This document shows, piece after piece, positions 45,228 to 54,415 of a stretch of 64,000 nt of DNA. The notes below the pieces were generated by a model. That model saw nothing but the letters and a program-made list of their open reading frames with translations. It made no database searches and was not told where the DNA came from. A program made the translations under genes and the position numbers. Within the stretch, counting starts at the first letter, position 1; the number at the start of each line of letters is the position of its first letter. The DNA comes from Phocoenobacter uteri (GTDB lineage Bacteria; Pseudomonadota; Gammaproteobacteria; Enterobacterales; Pasteurellaceae): assembly GCF_900454895.1 (NCBI RefSeq), contig NZ_UGTA01000001.1, positions 1,674,001-1,738,000 of the forward strand, read 5' to 3'.

Positions 45228-46013
45228 ATGAAAAAATTACTCGTGCTTTTCTCATTATTACCCACTATAGCCTTCTCAAACGAGACCATTTTAGTACAGG
45301 GAGCTATGGATATGGAAGTTGACTATATGATCAGTCAATTACAAAATGCGAACAAAGAACATATTGGTTCTTGGACATTTTGGAAAGGAAAAATGGGGGA
45401 TAATAATGTAATTATCTCTCGCACTGAAATTGGCTTAACCAATTCTGCAGCGGCAACGACGCTGGGAATAGAGAAATATCAGCCAACGTTAATCATCAAT
45501 CAAGGCACATCAGGCGGGCACGATCCTAGTCTTCATCAGGGCGATATTGTATTAGGAGAAAAAATAGTAAATTTTGGAGCATTCCGTACTGAGCATAAAG
45601 ACCCAAATATCGCCCCAGCCATGCAAGACCAATTATTTTTTGATGTTGTACAGCGTCTTCGTAATGAAGATAATCAACAGGAAAAATATACCCATTTCTC
45701 AAGCGATCCTAAAATGTTAAATAAGGCAATTCACATTCCTTATAATCACGGCAAAGTTATAAAAGGAACGATTGGTACAGCAGATCAATGGAATCGAGAA
45801 ATTGAACGAATAAACTTTATTCATAAGCAATTTGGTACTTCCAGTGAAGAGATGGAGACATCAGCGGCTGCACAGGTTGCAACGGCATATCATATCCCAT
45901 TTATTGGAATTAGAATTCTTTCTAATAGTGAAATTCACAGTGAAGAATTTAATCCAGACACCGCACAATGGGTTCAATCATTTGTCGTTGATTTTATTAA
46001 AGCATTGAAATAA
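45228..46013 (+). CDS. Secreted purine nucleosidase/phosphorylase-superfamily protein (MTAN-like)
   Basis: The 261-residue protein starts with a signal peptide, MKKLLVLFSLLPTIAFSNE, then a domain resembling 5'-methylthioadenosine/SAH nucleosidase: QGAMDMEVDYM (general acid region), INQGTSGGHDP near 94, TADQWNREI near 186 and EEMETSAAAQVATAYHIPFIGIRILSN near 207. The adenine-contacting Asp of MTAN (in RAISD) is Asn233 here (RILSN), which in trimeric phosphorylases goes with 6-oxopurines. A periplasmic enzyme splitting purine nucleosides for base uptake is inferred, consistent with the PurR-like operator. AAGGA precedes the ATG. Confidence 0.82.
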   Translation: MKKLLVLFSLLPTIAFSNETILVQGAMDMEVDYMISQLQNANKEHIGSWTFWKGKMGDNNVIISRTEIGLTNSAAATTLGIEKYQPTLIINQGTSGGHDPSLHQGDIVLGEKIVNFGAFRTEHKDPNIAPAMQDQLFFDVVQRLRNEDNQQEKYTHFSSDPKMLNKAIHIPYNHGKVIKGTIGTADQWNREIERINFIHKQFGTSSEEMETSAAAQVATAYHIPFIGIRILSNSEIHSEEFNPDTAQWVQSFVVDFIKALK

Positions 46014-46049
46014 CCACAATGTAGTTAAATAAAGAGATAAAAAGAGATT

Positions 46050-46125
<76 letters not shown>

Positions 46126-46189
46126 ACGTTTTGTTGAGAAGAAAACGCCGAGAATAATAATACTCAGCGTTTTTTATGTCAATAGAAAA

Positions 46190-47632
46190 TTAACTGTTTT
46201 GAGCTTGAATAAACGCAATCGCTTTTTGGATTCGAGTGAGTGTGCGTTCTTTACCCACTAAATAAGCAGTTAAATCCATTGAAGGCGACTGCCCTGAACC
46301 AGTAACAGCAAGACGGAATGGCATTCCAACCTTGCCCATTCCTACTTCAAGTTCAGCTGCAGTTTCATTCATTGCAATATGAACATTCTCCACATTCCAC
46401 TCAGCTAAAGCGGTCAATTTTTCTAATAATTTTGCAAGTGGCTCAACCGCTGCTGGTTTGAAATTTTTATTCGCTGCTTTTTCATCATATTCATTAAAAT
46501 CTTCAAAGAAGTAACGACTTGCGGTTGCCATTTCTTTTAACGTTACGCTACGCTCTGCCAATGCAGTGATCACATCTTCTAATTTTGGACCATTTGAATA
46601 ATCAATATTTTGATCTTTCATATGCCAATCTAAATGTGTCGCCACGTAGCTAGGATCTAATGTTTTAATATAATGTTGGTTTAACCATTGTAATTTTTTA
46701 GTATTAAATGCACTCGCTGATTTGCTCACGTGATCCAATTCAAATAAATTGATCATCTCTTCCACAGAGAACACCTCCTGATCGCCGTGTCCCCAACCTA
46801 AACGCACTAAATAGTTTACCAACGCTTCTGGTAAATAACCTTCATCACGGTATTGCATTACACTCACTGCACCGTGACGTTTTGATAATTTCTTACCATC
46901 ATCACCGTTAATCATTGAAACGTGTGCATAAGTTGGTATTGGTGCATTCAATGCTTTTAAAATATTGATTTGACGAGGCGTGTTATTGATATGATCTTCG
47001 CCACGCACCACGTGGGTAATTCCCATATCCCAGTCATCAACCACTACACAGAAATTGTAGGTTGGTGCACCATCAGTACGGCGAATAATTAAATCATCTA
47101 GCTCACTATTTTTAATTTCAATCGTACCACGTACTGCATCGTCAAATACTACTGAGCCTTCTGTTGGATTTTTAAAACGCACAACGTGTGGCTCATCAAC
47201 AGAATGATTATGCCCATTTAAACAATGTCTATCATAGCGAGGTTTTTCTTTATTCGCTTCTTGGTTTTCACGTAATTCTTCCAAACGCTCTTTTGAGCAA
47301 TAACAACGATAAGCTAATCCTTGCTCTAACATTTGATCGATCACCTGATTATAACGATCAAAACGCTTAGTTTGGTAGAAAGGTCCGTGTTCCCACGCTA
47401 AATTTAACCATTCCATACCTTCTAAAATAGCTGCTGTTGCTTCTGGCGTTGAGCGTTCTAAATCCGTATCTTCAATACGAAGCACAAATTCACCATTATT
47501 ATGCTTAGCATAAAGCCAAGAATAAAGTGCTGTTCTTGCACCACCCACGTGTAAATAACCAGTTGGACTTGGTGCAAAACGAGTTCGCACTTTCACATTT
47601 GGATCAAAAGGAAAAAGATTTTCAATTTTCAT
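46190..47632 (-). CDS. gltX: Glutamyl-tRNA synthetase
   Basis: A discriminating class I synthetase that charges tRNA-Glu. The 480-residue protein has the HIGH-equivalent in RFAPSPTGYLHVGGARTAL near 25 and the KMSKS-equivalent KKLSKRHG near 244, with the C-terminal helical anticodon-binding domain after about 320. The start at 47632 gives MKIENLFPFDPNVKVRTRF, like Haemophilus GltX, and has AGG nine bases upstream; an in-frame TTG nine codons upstream is less likely. Confidence 0.96.
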   Translation of the reverse strand: MKIENLFPFDPNVKVRTRFAPSPTGYLHVGGARTALYSWLYAKHNNGEFVLRIEDTDLERSTPEATAAILEGMEWLNLAWEHGPFYQTKRFDRYNQVIDQMLEQGLAYRCYCSKERLEELRENQEANKEKPRYDRHCLNGHNHSVDEPHVVRFKNPTEGSVVFDDAVRGTIEIKNSELDDLIIRRTDGAPTYNFCVVVDDWDMGITHVVRGEDHINNTPRQINILKALNAPIPTYAHVSMINGDDGKKLSKRHGAVSVMQYRDEGYLPEALVNYLVRLGWGHGDQEVFSVEEMINLFELDHVSKSASAFNTKKLQWLNQHYIKTLDPSYVATHLDWHMKDQNIDYSNGPKLEDVITALAERSVTLKEMATASRYFFEDFNEYDEKAANKNFKPAAVEPLAKLLEKLTALAEWNVENVHIAMNETAAELEVGMGKVGMPFRLAVTGSGQSPSMDLTAYLVGKERTLTRIQKAIAFIQAQNS

Positions 47633-47803
47633 TCTAAGTAACCTATAAGTTTTGGACAAAATACCCCGCTATTCTACTACGCAAAATAACGAATAATAGT
47701 AAAAACTTTGCATTTTTGATGATTTTTACGACAAATAGACTTTTTTTTACAAAAATTGATTGACTGACAGGATTAGTTCTCTATAATTCTACCCCACAAC
47801 AGC

Positions 47804-47879
47804 GGGCGATTAGCTCAGTTGGGAGAGCACCTCCCTTACAAGGAGGGGGTCACTGGTTCGAGACCGGTATCGCCCACCA
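47804..47879 (+). tRNA. tRNA-Val (anticodon TAC), copy 1
   Basis: A 76-nt cloverleaf with CCA. Acceptor GGGCGAT pairs with ATCGCCC, and the anticodon loop CTTACAA carries TAC. A promoter-like TTGACT...CTATAAT precedes it (47757-47787). Confidence 0.97.
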
Positions 47880-47931
47880 CTTTTTTTAACCAACATTAAA
47901 GTGCCACTGTTGTAAAATTTAGAATTAAAAA

Positions 47932-48007
47932 GGGCGATTAGCTCAGTTGGGAGAGCACCTCCCTTACAAGGAGGGGGTCACTGGTTCGAGACCGGTATCG
48001 CCCACCA
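47932..48007 (+). tRNA. tRNA-Val (anticodon TAC), copy 2
   Basis: Identical to the copy at 47804-47879. The spacer between copies includes a conserved flank, TTTTTTAACCAACATTAAAG, that also follows this copy, showing that the duplicated unit included downstream sequence. Confidence 0.97.
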
Positions 48008-48126
48008 CTTTTTTAACCAACATTAAAGTGCCTTTTTGTTCTAAATTATTCTTTAAATATCCTAATTTAAAGAAAACCTTTAAAATTAAATTTTATGGTT
48101 TACACTAGTAAAATTTAAAGTTAAAA

Positions 48127-48202
48127 GGGCGATTAGCTCAGTTGGGAGAGCACCTCCCTTACAAGGAGGGGGTCACTGGTTCGAGACCGGTATCGCCCAC
48201 CA
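48127..48202 (+). tRNA. tRNA-Val (anticodon TAC), copy 3
   Basis: Identical to the two upstream copies, separated from copy 2 by 119 bp. It is the last member of a three-gene tRNA-Val cluster, probably a single transcript. Its 3' flank differs from the other two. Confidence 0.97.
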
Positions 48203-48333
48203 CTTCTTTTATTTTATCCACCTAATTTCATATTATATTTAAATAACCTGCTGTTAATTAACAATTATATTCTAAATACTGGCTCAGACTTAATATCTTA
48301 CAATACTGACATCATTATTTGAGCATATTCTCA

Positions 48334-48798
48334 TTATTTTAGATAATGAATAATTTGATTTGCTGAGCCTCGCCAAATTAAACTTGGGTCAGATTGCTCC
48401 TGAATAAATTTACCATCAATTAGTACATCAATATAAGGCAGCATTTGACGTTGATACTCATCTAACTCAGCAAGTTTATAGCCTGTCCAAACCCAAATAT
48501 CTTTACCTTTACATTCTGATTTTACGCGTTTTACCAAAGGTAATAATACTTCTATATTTCTTGGATGCAAAGGATCGCCACCAGAAAGGGTTAACCCCTG
48601 ACGTTTAATTCGGGAATCATTGAGATCATTGATAATTTGCTGCTCCATTTCACTGTCAAATAAAATTCCAGCATCAAAAGACCAGCTTTTTTGATTGTAA
48701 CACCCTTTGCAATAATGAGTGCAACCACTGACAAAAAGGGTACATCTTGTACCCTCTCCATTTACCACATCAACAGGATAATATTGTAAATAATTCAT
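48334..48798 (-). CDS. nrdG: Anaerobic ribonucleoside-triphosphate reductase-activating protein
   Basis: A radical SAM enzyme that installs the glycyl radical on NrdD. The 154-residue protein has the cluster motif CTHYCKGCYNQKSW near 26-39 and LTLSGGDPLHPRN near 69. It lies 49 bp downstream of nrdD with an uptake sequence (ACAAGCGGTCAAATTTTTG, near 48823) in the gap. Confidence 0.96.
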   Translation of the reverse strand: MNYLQYYPVDVVNGEGTRCTLFVSGCTHYCKGCYNQKSWSFDAGILFDSEMEQQIINDLNDSRIKRQGLTLSGGDPLHPRNIEVLLPLVKRVKSECKGKDIWVWTGYKLAELDEYQRQMLPYIDVLIDGKFIQEQSDPSLIWRGSANQIIHYLK

Positions 48799-48847
48799 CT
48801 TTTCACTTAACTATTTTTCTAACAAGCGGTCAAATTTTTGATAAAAT

Positions 48848-50974
48848 TTACAAATGTTTCACGCGACGTTTCACTTCTTCTTGTTTTCCCGCATTAAATG
48901 GGCGGGCATCTGGGCTACCTAGATAACCACATACTCGGCGAGTGACCGAGACTTTATTACTGTCGTGGTTACCACATTTAGGGCAAGTAAATCCTTTACT
49001 GGTACACTCAAATTCGCCACTAAACCCACATTCATAGCATTCATCTATTGGCGTATTCGTCCCATAATAAGGCACTCTATCATAGCTATAATCCCAAACA
49101 TCCTCTAATGCTTTTAAGTTATGCTGAATATTCGGATATTCGCCATAACAAATAAAACCACCACTTGCGAGAGCAGGATAAGGCATTTCAAAATCTAATT
49201 TATCATACGGATTCACTTTTTTCTCAACATCTAAATGATAGCTGTTGGTGTAGTAACCTTTATCCGTTACGCCTTTAATAATACCAAATTGTTTCACGTC
49301 TAAACGGCAGAAACGATCGCATAAATTTTCACTTGGTGTCGAATATAAACTAAATGCGTAGCCAGTTTCTTCTTTCCATTGTTTGGTCGCATTACTTAAA
49401 TATTCCACAATTTTTAAGCCCTTCTGACGTAAAATCTCATCATCATAAATATGTTTATCGCCATACAATGCATTGATTGTTTCGTGGATACCAATATAAC
49501 CAAGAGAAATGGAAGCTCTCCCATTTTTGAATAATTGGGCGACATTATCTTCCGCTTTCAAACGTACGCCACAAGCACCTTCCATATACAATATAGGAGC
49601 AACACGAGCTTTGGTATTTTCAAGGCGAGCAATACGTGTCATTAGTGCTTTTTTCGCAATATATAACCGTTTATCAAGCAATTCAAAGAATTTCGCTTCA
49701 CTCTGTTTAGCTTCTAATGCAATACGAGGTAAGTTAATACTCACCACGCCTAAATTATTACGCCCATCATGAATTTGTTCACCATCTTCTTCATAAGGAT
49801 TTAAAAAGCTACGACATCCCATTGGTGCTTTAAATGAACCTGTGATTTCAATCAATTTATCATAATTGAGAATATCAGGATACATTCGTTTAGAAGCACA
49901 CTCTAAAGCAAGTTGTTTGATATCATAATTAGGATCGCCATTTTCAAGATTTAAGCCACGTTTTAGTGTAAAAACTAATTTAGGAAAAATAGGCGTTTTA
50001 TTATTTGTACCCAAACCTCGAATACGATTTTTTAAAATGGATTTTTGAATTAAACGTGCCTGCCAACTTGTTCCTAATCCAAAACCTAAAGTGACAAAAG
50101 GCGTCTGACCATTTGCAGTGTGTAGTGTATTGATCTCATATTCAAGGGACTGAAACGCATCAAAACACTCTTTCTCTATCATTTCTTTTGCATAATTTTC
50201 AGAATCAGGAATAGCGTATTTTTCAGCTATTTTGAGTAATTTTTGGTAACTTTTCTCAACGTAAGGCGAAAGGACTTCATCAATACGATTTATTGTTGTG
50301 CCACCATAAATATGACTCGCCACTTGAGCTATAATTTGCGCGGTAATTGCCGTCGCTGTACCAATAGAACGTGGTGTATCGATTTCAGAATTACCCATTT
50401 TAAAACCATTTTCAAGCATTCCTTTTAAATCAACCAACATACAGTTAAACATCGGGAAAAATGGTGAATAATCTAAATCGTGGTAATGAATTTCCCCATT
50501 GTTATGAGCATTTACAACATCACGAGGTAAGATATAACGTTGTGCATAATGCTTTGCAACAATACCCGCTAATAAATCACGTTGGGTAGGAATAATCTTA
50601 GCATCTTTATTAGCATTTTCATTTAATACCGCAATGTTAGTTTGATCGATTAGCCCTTCTATCTCTTTCATTAAAAAAGAGCATTTTTCACGAGCAATAT
50701 CTCTATCGTGACGATACTCAATATAAGCACGAGCAACCTGAGGGTAACAACTCTGCATTAGATGGTCTTCAACAATATTTTGAATACTATTGATATCGAT
50801 CCCCTGCTGATAATCATTTAAAATCTTACCACTAATTTGTTGACTGATTGCTAGACAATAATGCTCATCATCAATACCAACAGCTTTAGAAGCATTTTTT
50901 ATTGCTGTAATAATGCGTGTGATATCAAATTCTATCAGAGAACCATCTCGTTTTGTTACCATAAAATTACTCAT
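48848..50974 (-). CDS. nrdD: Anaerobic ribonucleoside-triphosphate reductase
   Basis: The class III reductase makes dNTPs without oxygen. The 708-residue protein begins with an ATP-cone regulatory domain (about 3-95), has the ten-stranded barrel with active-site cysteines, a zinc site with ECYECGFSGEFECTS and CPKCGNHD near 644-671, and the radical glycine in RRVCGYLGSPDARPFN near 683. It is followed by its activase. Confidence 0.97.
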   Translation of the reverse strand: MSNFMVTKRDGSLIEFDITRIITAIKNASKAVGIDDEHYCLAISQQISGKILNDYQQGIDINSIQNIVEDHLMQSCYPQVARAYIEYRHDRDIAREKCSFLMKEIEGLIDQTNIAVLNENANKDAKIIPTQRDLLAGIVAKHYAQRYILPRDVVNAHNNGEIHYHDLDYSPFFPMFNCMLVDLKGMLENGFKMGNSEIDTPRSIGTATAITAQIIAQVASHIYGGTTINRIDEVLSPYVEKSYQKLLKIAEKYAIPDSENYAKEMIEKECFDAFQSLEYEINTLHTANGQTPFVTLGFGLGTSWQARLIQKSILKNRIRGLGTNNKTPIFPKLVFTLKRGLNLENGDPNYDIKQLALECASKRMYPDILNYDKLIEITGSFKAPMGCRSFLNPYEEDGEQIHDGRNNLGVVSINLPRIALEAKQSEAKFFELLDKRLYIAKKALMTRIARLENTKARVAPILYMEGACGVRLKAEDNVAQLFKNGRASISLGYIGIHETINALYGDKHIYDDEILRQKGLKIVEYLSNATKQWKEETGYAFSLYSTPSENLCDRFCRLDVKQFGIIKGVTDKGYYTNSYHLDVEKKVNPYDKLDFEMPYPALASGGFICYGEYPNIQHNLKALEDVWDYSYDRVPYYGTNTPIDECYECGFSGEFECTSKGFTCPKCGNHDSNKVSVTRRVCGYLGSPDARPFNAGKQEEVKRRVKHL

Positions 50975-51210
50975 TTTCTATCCTCGCTTTGACAAATAAG
51001 CGTGATCATACCGCAACAAGAATTATCATTTCAATATAATTTATTGATAATAAGAGCTTGACAAATTAGGAAGGCTTATCAGATCTAGCAAAGATGAAAT
51101 TTGTAAATAATGTAAATATTGAGAGAAAAATAGAAAGGCTAAATCTTATATAAGAGAGAAAATTTTAGCTACTTTTTGCAAATTTGTAATCAAAAATAAC
51201 CGCTTGCTAT

Positions 51211-51244
51211 AAAAAAAGCCCAACATATTACTATGTCGGGCTTT
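51211..51244 (-). terminator. Terminator of the alpha operon
   Basis: AAGCCC and GGGCTT flank ACATA/TATGT arms (51216-51243), giving an 11-12 bp stem with one mismatch. It is followed on the minus strand by TTTTTTT and lies just after rplQ. Confidence 0.9.
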
Positions 51245-51265
51245 ACGTTTATAAAATTAAATTAT

Positions 51266-51649
51266 TTATTCCGCAGCTGCTTCAGCAACTTCTGGACGAT
51301 CAACTAACTCAATGTAAGCCATTGGAGCGTTATCACCTGCACGGAAACCACATTTCATGATACGAGTATAACCACCCGCACGCTCTTTAAAACGTGGACC
51401 TAATTCATTAAATAATTTTGCAACAACATCTTTGTTACGTGTACGAGCAAATGCTAAACGGCGATTTGCTACGCTATCTACTTTTGATAAAGTAATTAAT
51501 GGTTCAACTACACGACGTAATTCTTTTGCTTTAGGCACAGTAGTCTTGATAATTTCATGACTTACTAAAGAACCTGCCATATTGCGGAACATCGCTTGGC
51601 GATGACTGCTATTACGATTTAGTTGACGGCCACTCTTACGATGACGCAT
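51266..51649 (-). CDS. rplQ: 50S ribosomal protein L17
   Basis: A 127-residue protein beginning MRHRKSGRQLNRNSSHRQAM, the invariant L17 start, and ending in an acidic Ala/Glu tail. It is the last gene of the alpha operon, 33 bp after rpoA. Confidence 0.98.
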   Translation of the reverse strand: MRHRKSGRQLNRNSSHRQAMFRNMAGSLVSHEIIKTTVPKAKELRRVVEPLITLSKVDSVANRRLAFARTRNKDVVAKLFNELGPRFKERAGGYTRIMKCGFRAGDNAPMAYIELVDRPEVAEAAAE

Positions 51650-51682
51650 ACCTTATTCCTTCTTAGAAATCTATGTCTGAAA

Positions 51683-52672
51683 TTAGTCTTCAGCAATACT
51701 TGCTGGAGGCCAATTTTCAAGACGCATACCCAGTGATAAGCCACGAGAAGCCAGCACATCCTTAATCTCTGTAAGTGATTTCTTACCAAGATTAGGTGTT
51801 TTTAATAACTCAACTTCTGTACGTTGTACTAAATCACCGATATAGTGAATTGTCTCTGCTTTTAAGCAGTTAGCTGAACGAACTGTTAGTTCTAAATCAT
51901 CAACAGGGCGAAGAAGGATTGGATCAAATTCCGGTTTCTCTTCTTTCACTTCAGGTTGACGTACATCACGTAAATCTACGAATGCAGCTAATTGCTCTGC
52001 TAAAATTGTTGCAGCGCGACGAATAGCTTCTTCTGGATCTAATGTTCCATTAGTTTCCATTTCAATGATCAATTTATCTAAGTCTGTACGTTGTTCCACA
52101 CGTGCTGCTTCCACATTGTAAGCAATACGATCAACAGGACTAAAACGTGCATCAACCAATAAACGACCAATTGGACGATCATCACTCTGAGAGTGAACTC
52201 TCGCAGAAGCCGGTACATAACCACGACCACGTTGTACTCGAATACGCATATTAATAGACGCATCTTTATCTGTTAAATGACAGATCACGTGTTCTGGGTT
52301 TACTATTTCTACATCACCATCGTGAGTAATGTCGGCTGCAATAACAGGGCCAATTCCAGACTTATTTAGTGTCAAAACAATATCATCTTTGTTTTGCACT
52401 TTTACCGCTAAACCTTTTAAATTTAGTAACACTTCAAGAATATCTTCCTGAACCCCTTCTTTGCTGCTGTATTCATGTAATACACCATCAATTTCAACTT
52501 CTGTCACTGCACAACCTGGCATAGAAGAAAGTAAGATACGACGAAGGGCATTCCCTAGTGTATGGCCAAAGCCACGTTCTAGTGGCTCTAATGTCACTTT
52601 TGCGTGAGTTGAGCTAACTTGCTCAATATTCACTAAGTGCGGTTTTAAAAATTCTGTCACAGAACCCTGCAT
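51683..52672 (-). CDS. rpoA: RNA polymerase subunit alpha
   Basis: The 329 residues comprise the N-terminal dimerisation/assembly domain (about 1-235), with GFGHTLGNALRRILLSSMPG near 34, a linker and the C-terminal DNA- and activator-binding domain, with LLKTPNLGKKSLTEIKD near 288. The length equals E. coli RpoA. It lies in the usual rpsM-rpsK-rpsD-rpoA-rplQ order. Confidence 0.98.
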   Translation of the reverse strand: MQGSVTEFLKPHLVNIEQVSSTHAKVTLEPLERGFGHTLGNALRRILLSSMPGCAVTEVEIDGVLHEYSSKEGVQEDILEVLLNLKGLAVKVQNKDDIVLTLNKSGIGPVIAADITHDGDVEIVNPEHVICHLTDKDASINMRIRVQRGRGYVPASARVHSQSDDRPIGRLLVDARFSPVDRIAYNVEAARVEQRTDLDKLIIEMETNGTLDPEEAIRRAATILAEQLAAFVDLRDVRQPEVKEEKPEFDPILLRPVDDLELTVRSANCLKAETIHYIGDLVQRTEVELLKTPNLGKKSLTEIKDVLASRGLSLGMRLENWPPASIAED

Positions 52673-52707
52673 TTTATCCTCTCTTTTCTTTTAAGCTTTA
52701 TCAACTA

Positions 52708-53334
52708 TTATTTAGAGTAAAGCTCAACGATCAGACTCTCGTTAATATCTGCTGATAGATCTGAACGCTCAGGAGTACGTTTAAATACGCCTTCCATTTT
52801 AGCTGCATCAACTTCTAACCAAGTTGGTTTTTCTCTTTGAGTAGCTAATTCTAATGATGCTTTAATTCGAGCTTGTTTCTTAGATTTCTCACGAACAGCA
52901 ACTACATCATCAACAGAAACCTGATAAGAAGGAATATTTACTACTCGACCGTTTACCACGATAGATTTATGGCTCACTAACTGACGTGCTTCTGCACGAG
53001 TAGCTGCAAAACCCATACGGTAAACAACGTTATCTAAACGACCTTCTAATAATACTAATAAGTTCTCACCGGTATTACCTTTTAAGCGATTAGCTTCTTT
53101 ATAGTAATTACGGAACTGACGTTCTAAAATACCATAAATACGGCGAACTTTTTGTTTTTCACGTAACTGACTACCATAGTCAGATAAACGTGCCTTACGT
53201 GCACCATGCTGTCCAGGTGCTACATCAAGTCTATTTCTACATTTTGATTCAATCGTGCGAACGCCTGACTTTAAAAATAAGTCAGTACCTTCACGACGGC
53301 TTAGCTTGAGCTTTGGACCCAAATATCTTGCCAT
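52708..53334 (-). CDS. rpsD: 30S ribosomal protein S4
   Basis: A primary 16S-binding protein and, in enterics, the translational repressor of the alpha operon. The 208-residue sequence starts MARYLGPKLKLSRREGTDLF and has the S4 RNA-binding fold at about 98-160 (LDNVVYRMGFAATRAEARQL). Confidence 0.98.
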   Translation of the reverse strand: MARYLGPKLKLSRREGTDLFLKSGVRTIESKCRNRLDVAPGQHGARKARLSDYGSQLREKQKVRRIYGILERQFRNYYKEANRLKGNTGENLLVLLEGRLDNVVYRMGFAATRAEARQLVSHKSIVVNGRVVNIPSYQVSVDDVVAVREKSKKQARIKASLELATQREKPTWLEVDAAKMEGVFKRTPERSDLSADINESLIVELYSK

Positions 53335-53362
53335 TTTCTTTCTCCAATTATCCTAACGTCAA

Positions 53363-53752
53363 TTAAACGCGACGTTTTTTAGGTGGACGACAACCGTTAT
53401 GAGGAATCGGAGTCACATCTGTAATATTCGTGATTTTAAATCCTGCTGCACTTAATGCACGGATTGTTGATTCACGACCTGGACCCGGACCTTTAACCAT
53501 AACTTCCAAATTCTTTAAACCGAACTCTTTAACAGTTTCAGCACAACGCTCAGCTGCAACTTGCGCTGCAAATGGAGTTGATTTACGAGAACCACGGAAA
53601 CCTGAACCACCTGCAGTAGCCCAAGCTAGAGCGTTACCTTGACGGTCAGTAATAGTTACGATTGTATTATTGAAAGAGGCGTGGATATGTGCTACGCCAT
53701 CTGCAATCTGTTTTTTTACACGTTTACGTGTACGAACTGGTGTTTTAGCCAT
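53363..53752 (-). CDS. rpsK: 30S ribosomal protein S11
   Basis: A 129-residue platform protein; HIHASFNNTIVTITD near 23 and the C-terminal signature NITDVTPIPHNGCRPPKKRR are diagnostic. Confidence 0.98.
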   Translation of the reverse strand: MAKTPVRTRKRVKKQIADGVAHIHASFNNTIVTITDRQGNALAWATAGGSGFRGSRKSTPFAAQVAAERCAETVKEFGLKNLEVMVKGPGPGRESTIRALSAAGFKITNITDVTPIPHNGCRPPKKRRV

Positions 53753-53767
53753 TATAATTTACTCCGA

Positions 53768-54124
53768 CTATTTCTTGATCGGTTTACGTGGACCCTTACG
53801 AGTACGCGCATTTGTTTTAGTACGTTGACCACGTACTGGTAAGCTACGACGATGACGTAAACCTCTGTAACAACCTAAGTCTAAAAGACGTTTGATGCTT
53901 AAAGTTACTTCACGACGTAAATCACCTTCAACAGTAAATTTACCAACTTCTTCACGCAGTTTTTCAATCTGCTCTTCAGACAATTCTCTGATCTTAACGT
54001 CTTCGGCAATACCTGTTAAAGCACAAATTTCTTTTGCTCTTGTTTTACCGATACCGTAAATAGCAGTTAATGCGATTACAGTGTGTTTCTGATCAGGAAT
54101 GTTAATGCCTGCAATACGGGCCAC
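53768..54124 (-). CDS. rpsM: 30S ribosomal protein S13 (GTG start)
   Basis: A 118-residue head protein that contacts the 50S subunit and P-site tRNA. It starts ARIAGINIPDQKHTVIAL after GTG, with AGGAG upstream, and ends with the basic GQRTKTNARTRKGPRKPIKK. It is the first gene of the alpha operon, after a 145-bp leader. Confidence 0.98.
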   Translation of the reverse strand: MARIAGINIPDQKHTVIALTAIYGIGKTRAKEICALTGIAEDVKIRELSEEQIEKLREEVGKFTVEGDLRREVTLSIKRLLDLGCYRGLRHRRSLPVRGQRTKTNARTRKGPRKPIKK

Positions 54125-54218
54125 TATGCACTCCTATTTTTTAATATTAAAATTTATTGATATACTGATCTTGAAAAGCCCGTTTCAGGATACTCAAACA
54201 GTATATCAGGTCTAAATG

Positions 54219-54243
54219 AGCTGAGTAGTATAACCACTCAGCT
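54219..54243 (-). promoter_or_regulatory. Stem-loop in the rpsM leader, candidate part of the S4 autoregulatory element
   Basis: AGCTGAGT at 54219-54226 pairs with ACTCAGCT at 54236-54243, in the 145-bp gap between rpmJ and rpsM. In E. coli this leader folds into a pseudoknot bound by S4. The pseudoknot itself was not traced here. Confidence 0.4.
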
Positions 54244-54269
54244 GATTTTTTGCAAGAAATAATGCTTAA

Positions 54270-54383
54270 TTAACCTTGACGTTGCTTGTGTTTAGGTTCA
54301 GAACAAATTACTCGAACCACACCTGAACGTCTAACAATACGGCAATTACGGCATAATTTCTTAACTGAAGCACGAACTTTCAT
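54270..54383 (-). CDS. rpmJ: 50S ribosomal protein L36
   Basis: A 37-residue protein: MKVRASVKKLCRNCRIVRR followed by SGVVRVICSEPKHKQRQG. The zinc ligands Cys11, Cys14, Cys27 and His32 are all present, so this is the zinc-binding form. It lies after secY as in E. coli. Confidence 0.97.
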   Translation of the reverse strand: MKVRASVKKLCRNCRIVRRSGVVRVICSEPKHKQRQG

Positions 54384-54415
54384 TGCTTATCCTTTCTTTT
54401 TTAAGGCAAGAGTTA

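Noticed and set aside
47804..48202. Repeat cluster considered as a CRISPR-like array
   Set aside because: The repeats are complete tRNA-Val genes with unequal spacers.
50975..51060. Possible FNR site upstream of nrdD
   Set aside because: TTGATAATAAG-like matches are imperfect; no clear TTGAT-N4-ATCAA dyad.
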